A stretch of DNA of 5,392 nt from Hyphomicrobiales bacterium. Lineage in GTDB: Bacteria > Pseudomonadota > Alphaproteobacteria > Rhizobiales > S144-23. Shown in pieces: positions 1-4,152 of this stretch. Numbering within the stretch: position 1 is the first letter of the stretch; each line of letters begins with the position of its first letter. A model generated the notes under the pieces. It was not told the origin of the DNA and did not search any database. It saw only the letters and a program-made list of their open reading frames with translations. Position numbers and translations under genes: made by a program. Where the stretch lies: contig WGBL01000425.1 in assembly GCA_015494375.1 (NCBI GenBank), positions 1 to 5,392 of the forward strand. The letters run 5' to 3'.

Positions 1-1
1 G

Positions 2-574
2 CTCGGCACCGGCTCGCTGCGCTCCATCAGCGGTGTCGATATCGGAGCGGCCGTGCGCGCGGCGGTGGCATCGGGCCTCCTCGTCAAGGGCGGCGGGCAC
101 GCCATGGCGGCGGGCCTCACCGTCGCCCAGGACAAGCTCGCGGCGCTCGAGGCCTTCCTCGAGGAGCGGCTCGGCGCGGCGGTTGCCGCCGCGAGCCTTG
201 CCATGGGGCTTGAGATCGACGGCGCGCTCACGCCCGGGGCGGCGACGCCCGCCTTCCTCGAGCTGCTCGAGCGCGCGGGCCCCTTTGGGGCGGGCAATCC
301 CGAGCCCCGGTTCGTCTTCCCCGCCGTCCGGGTGCGATACGCCAAGGTCGTGGGCGAAGCCCATGTCCGCTGCTCGCTTGTGGCCAGTGACGGCAAGAGC
401 ATTCAGGCCATCGCCTTTCGAGCCGCAGGCTCGCCGCTTGGCGAACTGCTGCTGGCGCCGGGCGGGTTGCCGCTCCATGTCGCCGGCAGCCTCAAGCGCG
501 ACACTTGGGGTGGTCGCACCCGCACCGACCTCATCATCAGCGATGCGGCGGACCCGCGCGGCACAAAAGCATAA
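2..574 (+). CDS. recJ: Single-stranded-DNA-specific exonuclease RecJ, C-terminal part (5' truncated by window)
   Basis: The open frame enters from the left edge and gives about 190 residues ending at TAA 572-574. Near the start is the DHHA1 motif GGGHAMAAG (bases 89-115), which completes the RecJ nuclease core, preceded by a typical SISGVDIGAAV segment. Further on, GPFGAGNPEPRF (about 271-306) and the following beta-rich stretch match the RecJ OB-fold that binds single-stranded DNA. RecJ is a cytoplasmic 5'-3' exonuclease on single-stranded DNA used in recombination and mismatch/base-excision repair. The DHH catalytic half lies outside the window, so activity cannot be judged. The gene converges on the zeta gene, and I see no hairpin followed by a T run after the stop. 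The last codons and stop are part of a 10-bp duplication. Confidence 0.93.
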   Translation, partial: LGTGSLRSISGVDIGAAVRAAVASGLLVKGGGHAMAAGLTVAQDKLAALEAFLEERLGAAVAAASLAMGLEIDGALTPGAATPAFLELLERAGPFGAGNPEPRFVFPAVRVRYAKVVGEAHVRCSLVASDGKSIQAIAFRAAGSPLGELLLAPGGLPLHVAGSLKRDTWGGRTRTDLIISDAADPRGTKA

Positions 575-587
575 GCGAGCATAAGCG
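568..587. repeat. 10-bp tandem duplication across the recJ stop codon
   Basis: AGCATAAGCG occurs twice back to back (568-577 and 578-587), identical. The first copy holds the recJ stop TAA; the second copy carries another TAA at 582-584, one frame away. It looks like a local duplication of the gene's 3' edge. Confidence 0.8.
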
Positions 588-640
588 GGAGGTGCGCAAT
601 CGTTGTCGATAGCGCAAATCTATTTTCTGCATCTGTTTGC

Positions 641-658
641 CAACAACGACAACAACGC
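641..658. repeat. 9-bp tandem pair CAACAACGA/CAACAACGC
   Basis: Two adjacent 9-bp units match at 8 of 9 positions in the recJ-zeta gap. GTTGTCG at 602-608 is the reverse complement of CGACAAC at 647-653, so a weak long-loop stem is possible. No function is apparent. Confidence 0.45.
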
Positions 659-665
659 AGAGAAT

Positions 666-685
666 GATTTGGACTGTCCCCAATC
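666..685. repeat. REP-like imperfect hairpin with GGAC-T-GTCC core
   Basis: GATT (666-669) pairs with AATC (682-685) and GGA (671-673) with TCC (677-679) around a CTG loop, leaving a 1x2 internal loop. A 7-bp direct repeat AATGATT lies at 663-669 and 686-692, overlapping both arms. The shape resembles small REP-type palindromes that RAYT (REP-associated tyrosine) transposases mobilise, but no transposase is present and only one copy is visible, so this is a suggestion from structure alone. Confidence 0.35.
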
Positions 686-697
686 AATGATTCTTGC

Positions 698-746
698 TTT
701 CTGATTTCTGATTTCTGGTTTCTGGTTTCTGATTTCTGGCTTCTGG
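698..746. repeat. Heptamer tandem repeat (TTTCTGR)x7
   Basis: Seven contiguous 7-bp units follow TTTCTGR: TTTCTGA, TTTCTGA, TTTCTGG, TTTCTGG, TTTCTGA, TTTCTGG, CTTCTGG. A more degraded unit (TTCTTGC) precedes at 691-697. The pyrimidine-rich tract is visibly lower in GC than the flanking genes. It lies between the 3' ends of recJ and the zeta gene, so it is more likely neutral or transcript-end sequence than a promoter element. Confidence 0.9.
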
Positions 747-814
747 TCGTCACAACTGCGCGCTGTCGAATGCCGTCCGAGCACCGGCGCCGATTGGTCG
801 TCACAGACAGCAAG

Positions 815-1138
815 TCAGGCTTCCGCCTCAATCTGCTCGATCGCCTGGGCCATCAGCTCGCTCATCGTCCGGCGGATCTGGTGGTCCGACTGATCCACAC
901 CCCGGGCGTCGAAATCCGCCCGGATCTTGCGGAAAACATCCTCCTCGCCGGGCTCCTCGAGATCGGCTTTGACCACCTCCTTGGCGTAGGCTTCGGCCTC
1001 TTCGCCCGAAAGGCCCATGAGCTTTGCCGCCCACAATCCGAGAAGCTTGTTGCGCCGGGCCGTTGCCTTGAAACGCAACGCCTCGTCGTGCGCGAACTTG
1101 GCCTCGAACCCCTTTTCCCGATCCTTGAAAGTCGTCAC
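815..1138 (-). CDS. ATPase inhibitor subunit zeta (DUF1476 family)
   Basis: The 107-residue product is the usual length for the family and keeps its landmarks: TTFKDREKGFEAKFAHD at residues 2-18, FKATARRNKLLGLWAA at 23-38, GLSGEEAEAYAKEVV at 42-56 and SDHQIRR at 84-90. In Paracoccus denitrificans this subunit blocks ATP hydrolysis by F1FO-ATP synthase through its N-terminal segment; in other alphaproteobacteria the inhibitory strength varies, so strength here is unknown. The frame stays open upstream to an ATG at 1345, but that extension runs through a 16-bp non-coding repeat and looks nothing like the family. I chose GTG at 1138-1136 because it gives the family N terminus and has AAGGAG six bases upstream. 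It is divergent from purC; I recall this pairing as frequent in alphaproteobacteria. Confidence 0.93.
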   Translation of the reverse strand: MTTFKDREKGFEAKFAHDEALRFKATARRNKLLGLWAAKLMGLSGEEAEAYAKEVVKADLEEPGEEDVFRKIRADFDARGVDQSDHQIRRTMSELMAQAIEQIEAEA

Positions 1139-1144
1139 GGCATG

Positions 1145-1150
1145 CTCCTT
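1145..1150 (-). promoter_or_regulatory. Ribosome binding site AAGGAG that fixes the zeta GTG start
   Basis: On the minus strand AAGGAG is followed by six bases and then GTG at 1138. No comparable site sits before the longer in-frame ATG candidate at 1345. It therefore supports the 107-residue form. Confidence 0.8.
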
Positions 1151-1200
1151 GAACTTGGCTCTTGTTGCACTTGCTTGTTCTCGTCGTTTTCGCTCAACGC

Positions 1201-1310
1201 GGCTCTGGCAGCCCCTGGCTCTGGCAGCCCCTGGCTGTGGTTGGCCCTGGGTGCGGCTGGCCCTGGCTGTGGCTGCCCTTAACTCTGGATGCCCTGGCTG
1301 TGGCTGTCCT
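1201..1310. repeat. Degenerate 16-bp tandem repeat, seven units
   Basis: Units begin at 1201, 1217, 1233, 1249, 1265, 1281 and 1296; the first five are 16 bp and the last two 15 bp. The first two are identical (GGCTCTGGCAGCCCCT); the later ones vary around GGCTGTGGCTGGCCCT. Identity falls off toward the right. The array lies 63-172 bases upstream of the zeta start, so it sits in that gene's leader or promoter zone. A 16-bp unit shifts frame at each copy, which argues against coding. Confidence 0.9.
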
Positions 1311-1318
1311 GAGCCATA

Positions 1319-1374
1319 GCCCGCGCCCTGCGGCAAATCAACCAAGGCCCGTGCCCACAGGCCCTGGCGCGGGC
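1319..1374. repeat. 9-bp perfect inverted repeat, 38-nt loop
   Basis: GCCCGCGCC (1319-1327) is the exact reverse complement of GGCGCGGGC (1366-1374). There is no T run on either side, so it is not a standard intrinsic terminator. It begins only 8 bases beyond the 16-bp array and could form a structured leader upstream of zeta, but in GC-rich DNA chance is a real alternative. Confidence 0.5.
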
Positions 1375-1556
1375 CGAGGCCATTGTTTCGCCCTTAGCGA
1401 TCGGCTAGTTTAAGCCTTGGTGCTGCGCGTGTGATTCCCTTTCGGCGATCAAGTTCGAGACAGCGCAACAGTTGGCAACGGCGAGACATTCCAGACGAAA
1501 CGAACATGGCGATTGCACCATGGGCTCGCGTCTTAAGGCATGCATGGGGCGCACAC

Positions 1557-1578
1557 GAGACGTGAGCGAGATGTGAGA
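1557..1578. repeat. 11-bp tandem pair GAGACGTGAGC/GAGATGTGAGA
   Basis: The two adjacent 11-bp units match at 9 of 11 positions. They lie about 200 bp upstream of purC and have no assignable function. Confidence 0.6.
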
Positions 1579-1690
1579 AAGGCTGCGCCAGCCCCAACCC
1601 GCTCTTGCACCTACCGCTCACGGGCGCTTGCCTTGGACACCTCGCACCGGCAACAGATTTCCGTGACAACAGGACAAGAGACTCCTGCAA

Positions 1691-1730
1691 AGACACACGC
1701 GAGTTGCAAGAGACACACGCGAGTTGCAAG
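1691..1730. repeat. Exact 20-bp tandem duplication upstream of purC
   Basis: AGACACACGCGAGTTGCAAG occurs twice with no mismatch, followed by AGAC (1731-1734) as the start of a third copy. Perfect identity suggests a recent duplication. It ends 48 bases before the purC start, so it is probably in the purC leader. Confidence 0.92.
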
Positions 1731-1764
1731 AGACCTCAGTGACAACGCTTCCGTGACCAGAGCC

Positions 1765-1770
1765 GAGGAA
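1765..1770 (+). promoter_or_regulatory. Ribosome binding site of purC (GAGGAA)
   Basis: GAGGAA is eight bases upstream of the ATG at 1779 and supports that start. Confidence 0.7.
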
Positions 1771-1778
1771 TTGCCCCC

Positions 1779-2555
1779 ATGAACAGGCGGCGACGCATCT
1801 ATGAAGGCAAGGCCAAGATCCTCTACGAGGGGCCCGAGCCCGGCACGCTCATTCAGCATTTCAAGGACGATGCGACGGCATTCAACGCCAAGAAGCACGA
1901 GATCATCGAGGGCAAGGGTGTCCTCAACAACCGCATCTCGGAATATCTCTTCAAGCGGCTTGGCGAGATCGGCGTGCCGACCCACTTCATCAAGCGGCTC
2001 AACATGCGCGAGCAGCTCATCCGCGAGGTCGAGATCATCCCCGTCGAGGTGGTGGTGCGCAATGTGGCCGCGGGCTCGATCGCCAAGCGGCTCGGGCTCG
2101 AGGAGGGCGCGCCGCTGCCACGCTCGATCATCGAGTTCTACTACAAATCCGACGAGCTCGACGACCCCATGGTCTCTGAGGAGCACATCACCGCCTTCGG
2201 CTGGGCCAACCCGCAGGAGATCGACGAGATGATGGCCCTTGCGCTCAGGGTCAACGATTTTCTCTCCGGCCTCTTTCTCGGCATCGGCATTCGCCTCATC
2301 GACTTCAAGATCGAGTTCGGCCGCCAATACGAGAACGACATGATGCGGATCGTCCTGGCCGATGAGATCAGCCCCGACTCGTGCCGGCTCTGGGACGCCA
2401 AGACCGACAAGAAACTCGACAAGGATCGTTTTCGCCGCGACCTGGGCGGGCTTGTCGAGGCTTATCAGGAGGTGGCCCGCCGGCTCGGCATCCTGATGGA
2501 GAACAAACCATCCGAGAGCAAGGGGCCGCGACTCGTAAGCAGCAACAAGCCCTAA
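1779..2555 (+). CDS. purC: Phosphoribosylaminoimidazole-succinocarboxamide synthase (SAICAR synthetase)
   Basis: PurC joins CAIR to aspartate using ATP to give SAICAR in de novo purine synthesis in the cytoplasm. The 258-residue product is normal length for a bacterial single-domain PurC. The N terminus RIYEGKAKILYEG (6-18) is the nucleotide-binding start of the family. Both family signatures are intact: IIPVEVVVRNVAAGS at 86-100 and LIDFKIEFG at 173-181, followed by the conserved DEISPDS at 195-201. The ATG at 1779 has a good ribosome binding site. It leads a purC-purS-purQ series on the same strand, with purS 52 bp behind, consistent with an operon. A short tail after about residue 242 is not family-conserved. 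A long antisense open frame across the gene is a by-product of GC-rich coding. Confidence 0.97.
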   Translation: MNRRRRIYEGKAKILYEGPEPGTLIQHFKDDATAFNAKKHEIIEGKGVLNNRISEYLFKRLGEIGVPTHFIKRLNMREQLIREVEIIPVEVVVRNVAAGSIAKRLGLEEGAPLPRSIIEFYYKSDELDDPMVSEEHITAFGWANPQEIDEMMALALRVNDFLSGLFLGIGIRLIDFKIEFGRQYENDMMRIVLADEISPDSCRLWDAKTDKKLDKDRFRRDLGGLVEAYQEVARRLGILMENKPSESKGPRLVSSNKP

Positions 2556-2607
2556 GCGCCTCATCTGGGCGAGGGGGCGCCAGAGGGCCGGTCAGGACGG
2601 AGAAACC

Positions 2608-2934
2608 ATGAAAGCGCGCATTGTCATCACCCTCAAGCCGGGGGTTCTCGACCCCCAGGGCAAGGCCATCGAAGGGGCGCTTGCGGGGCTCGGCTTTAAG
2701 GGCGTTCAGGGGGTGCGGCAAGGCAAGTTCATTGAGCTCGAGCTCGATGAGCGCGACCCCGAGGACGCACGGGAGCAGATCCGCGAGATGTGCGAGAGGC
2801 TCCTCGCCAACACGGTCATCGAGAACTACCGCTTCGAGCTCGATGAGTCGGCGCCCGGGGACCGGAGCCAGGAGAGGGGCGAGAGCGCGACTGGGGCGGG
2901 TGACGAAAAAGCCGTGGCCGCGCAAGGGTCATGA
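2608..2934 (+). CDS. purS: Phosphoribosylformylglycinamidine synthase subunit PurS, with extra C-terminal tail
   Basis: PurS is the small structural subunit of the three-part FGAM synthase (PurS-PurQ-PurL), helping to bring the glutaminase and synthase subunits together. The start MKARIVITLKPGVLDPQGKAI, the central VRQGKFIELEL (36-46) and the end LLANTVIENYRFEL (65-78) are standard. The usual protein is about 80 residues, so residues 80-108 are an extra hydrophilic, low-complexity tail rich in G, A, E and S. GGAGA at 2599-2603 serves the ATG at 2608. It follows purC by 52 bp and is followed by an unusually long 194-bp gap before purQ. The tail could be a read-on from a lost stop codon; no coding-frame break is visible in the conserved part. 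Confidence 0.95.
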   Translation: MKARIVITLKPGVLDPQGKAIEGALAGLGFKGVQGVRQGKFIELELDERDPEDAREQIREMCERLLANTVIENYRFELDESAPGDRSQERGESATGAGDEKAVAAQGS

Positions 2935-2978
2935 CAAGGCTCACCATAAGGGCCATGGGAAGCGCCCGCGAGCAGGCG

Positions 2979-3089
2979 ATTGCCCATGATTCCCTATAAT
3001 TGCCCATGATGCCAGAAGGCGTCGGCCGAGGCTGGTCGCAAGCTCCTAACCAAGAGCGCACCCAAGCGGGCGCTTGCCCATGATGCCAG
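2979..3089. repeat. Three dispersed copies of TTGCCCATGAT in the purS-purQ gap
   Basis: TTGCCCATGAT occurs at 2980-2990, 3000-3010 and 3074-3084. The first two copies share a preceding A and are spaced 20 bp apart; the second and third extend to TTGCCCATGATGCCAG (3000-3015, 3074-3089). A small palindrome CAAGCG-GG-CGCTTG (3063-3076) overlaps the third copy. The spacing is not uniform, so this looks like layered duplications or a small repeated binding motif. Confidence 0.85.
2995..3000 (+). promoter_or_regulatory. Possible -10 element TATAAT upstream of purQ
   Basis: A perfect TATAAT lies between two TTGCCCATGAT copies. The -35 region at 16-18 bp spacing is GC-rich and does not resemble TTGACA, so this is only a weak promoter candidate for separate purQ transcription. 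Confidence 0.25.
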
Positions 3090-3120
3090 GGGGAGTTGAC
3101 CAGGGGGGTGACCAGGGGGA
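3085..3120. repeat. Repeated CCAGGGGG units ending at the purQ ribosome binding site
   Basis: TGACCAGGGGGG (3097-3108) and TGACCAGGGGGA (3109-3120) are adjacent 12-bp units differing at one base, and a related CCAGGGGGA lies at 3086-3094. The last unit puts AGGGGGA (3114-3120) eight bases before the purQ ATG, so it is the likely ribosome binding site; the earlier copies are upstream duplicates of it. Confidence 0.8.
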
Positions 3121-3128
3121 CTTGAGAG

Positions 3129-3905
3129 ATGAAGGCAGCAGTGATCGTCTTCCCGGCGTCCAACTGCGACCGCGACGTGGCGGTGGCGCTCGAGCGGGTG
3201 GCGGGCATACGCCCCCGTATGGTCTGGCATGGCGAAAGCGTGGTGCCGGCGAGCGACCTCATAGTGCTGCCGGGCGGCTTCTCCTATGGCGATTATTTGC
3301 GCTGCGGGGCGATGGCGGCCCATTCGCCTATCATGCGCGATGTCGTCGCCAAGGCCCGTGCCGGCGTGCCCGTTCTCGGCATCTGCAATGGCTTTCAGAT
3401 CCTCACCGAGGCGGGGCTTCTGCCGGGCGTTCTCATGCGCAATGCCTCGCTCAACTTCATCTGCCGCGATGTCCATTTGCGCATCGAGCGCAACGACACC
3501 CTCTTTACACACCGCTATGAGAAGGGCGCGGTCATCCGCATCCCCATCGCCCATCACGACGGCAACTATTATGCCGACGAGGAGACGCTTGCGCGGCTTG
3601 AAGGCGAAGGGCGGGTGGTCTTTCGCTATGTCAACGAGCGGGGCGAGCGCGCGCCCGCCGCCAACCCCAACGGCTCACAGAATGCGATTGCCGGCATTTG
3701 TGACGAGACGGGGCGCATCCTGGGGCTGATGCCCCATCCCGAGCGCCTGATCGAGCCGCTGCTCGGCGGCAGCGACGGGCGCCCCTTTTTCGAGGGGCTT
3801 GCGGAGGCCGGGCATTTTCTCGAAGGGCTTATGGGCGGCGGGGACGGCGCGCCGCAACAAGGATCGCCCGCGGGGGCTGTGGACAGGGCGGCCCGACCCG
3901 CGTGA
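3129..3905 (+). CDS. purQ: Phosphoribosylformylglycinamidine synthase subunit PurQ (glutamine amidotransferase)
   Basis: PurQ is a class I glutaminase that releases ammonia from glutamine and passes it to PurL to make FGAM in the fourth committed purine step. The product begins MKAAVIVFPASNCDRD and has LPGGFSYGDYLRCGA at 47-61, the nucleophile motif GICNGFQ with Cys86, IAHHDGNY at 140-147, and MPHPER with His203 and Glu205 as the other catalytic residues. It appears intact. At 258 residues it is longer than the usual 220-230; residues from about 232 are a glycine/alanine-rich tail with no family match. The start is supported by AGGGGGA at 3114-3120. purL, the usual next gene in alphaproteobacteria, does not follow; murE does, 245 bp on. 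Confidence 0.97.
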   Translation: MKAAVIVFPASNCDRDVAVALERVAGIRPRMVWHGESVVPASDLIVLPGGFSYGDYLRCGAMAAHSPIMRDVVAKARAGVPVLGICNGFQILTEAGLLPGVLMRNASLNFICRDVHLRIERNDTLFTHRYEKGAVIRIPIAHHDGNYYADEETLARLEGEGRVVFRYVNERGERAPAANPNGSQNAIAGICDETGRILGLMPHPERLIEPLLGGSDGRPFFEGLAEAGHFLEGLMGGGDGAPQQGSPAGAVDRAARPA

Positions 3906-3928
3906 GGTGGGCGATAAAGCGGCGTGCG

Positions 3929-3960
3929 CCATCGCGGGGGGACGATGGTATGAGCCATCG
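3929..3960. other. Mutually exclusive hairpins CCATCG-CGATGG-CCATCG
   Basis: CGATGG (3943-3948) can pair with CCATCG upstream (3929-3934, 8-nt loop) or downstream (3955-3960, 6-nt loop), so only one stem can form at a time. No T run follows, so it is not a standard terminator. ATGAGCCAT, overlapping the second stem, recurs 17 bp later (3950-3958, 3967-3975). Stems are only 6 bp, so chance is possible. Confidence 0.4.
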
Positions 3961-3973
3961 AGGGGCATGAGCC

Positions 3974-4099
3974 ATGAGCAAAGCCGATGCGGCGCGCCGG
4001 GAGCTCGGCACGGGTCTCGCAGGGGGGAGCCGACGTCACGCGCACGCCAACCCGCAAGCCATGGAGCTCACGCTGCAATCCCCTCGAGGGCGCTCATAA
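3974..4099 (+). CDS. Possible 41-codon small ORF between purQ and murE
   Basis: An ATG at 3974 opens a 41-residue frame (starts MSKADAARRELG) ending at TAA 4097-4099, with GAGGGG (3960-3965) eight bases upstream. I recognise no family and see no membrane segment; its last codons lie in the heptamer repeat. Third-position GC is raised but not more than expected for this DNA. It may be spurious. Confidence 0.15.
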   Translation: MSKADAARRELGTGLAGGSRRHAHANPQAMELTLQSPRGRS

Positions 4100-4121
4100 C
4101 TCATAACTTATAACTCATAAA
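4094..4121. repeat. Heptamer tandem repeat (TCATAAC)x4 upstream of murE
   Basis: Four contiguous 7-bp units: TCATAAC, TCATAAC, TTATAAC, TCATAAA. The tract is AT-rich in otherwise GC-rich DNA and includes TATAAC at 4109-4114, a possible weak -10 sequence without a recognisable -35. It ends 29 bases before the murE ATG. Confidence 0.9.
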
Positions 4122-4122
4122 A

Positions 4123-4152
4123 TGCACTCAAAGGCACCCAATGGCACTCAAT
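4123..4152. repeat. 10-bp tandem repeat x3 running into the murE start codon
   Basis: Units TGCACTCAAA, GGCACCCAAT and GGCACTCAAT follow directly after the heptamer array. The last unit supplies the A and T of the murE ATG. The second and third units each end in AAT before G, so ATG occurs at 4141 and 4151, plus one at 4122 at the left edge. Confidence 0.85.

Larger units (their letters stand above)
1139..1778. other. 640-bp intergenic region between divergent zeta and purC genes
   Basis: I find no convincing protein-coding gene or tRNA here; the open frames have no recognisable product. The region must hold the promoters for zeta (leftward) and the purC operon (rightward), yet I see no clear -35/-10 pair. 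It contains the 16-bp repeat array (1201-1310), a 9-bp inverted repeat (1319-1374), an 11-bp pair (1557-1578), an exact 20-bp duplication (1691-1730), and the direct repeats TTCCGTGAC (1659-1667, 1749-1757) and GTGACAAC (1663-1670, 1739-1746). Confidence 0.7.

Noticed and set aside
698..746. CRISPR array
   Set aside because: Units are contiguous 7-mers with no spacers; the other arrays also lack spacers.
403..831. Minus-strand open frame with a repeated SQKSETRNQKSEIRKQ-like segment
   Set aside because: The protein repeat is only the heptamer DNA array read through; the rest is antisense to recJ or spacer.
1139..1345. N-terminal extension of the zeta protein to an ATG at 1345
   Set aside because: The extension translates the 16-bp repeat array, has no family similarity, and the GTG at 1138 has a proper ribosome binding site and gives the family N terminus.
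1440..1475. tRNA-like GTTCGAGAC sequence
   Set aside because: No acceptor, D-arm or anticodon stem can be built around it.
1540..1782. 80-codon + strand frame ending over the purC start
   Set aside because: It passes through the 11-bp and 20-bp duplications, has no clear ribosome binding site and overlaps the purC start.
1611..2564. Long minus-strand open frame (317 codons) antisense to purC
   Set aside because: purC on the + strand has both family signatures; the antisense frame is a codon-bias shadow with no recognisable domain.
2556..2580. Terminator after purC (GCGCC/GGCGC stem)
   Set aside because: Only a 5-bp stem with a 15-nt loop and no T run; purS follows at once and should be co-transcribed.
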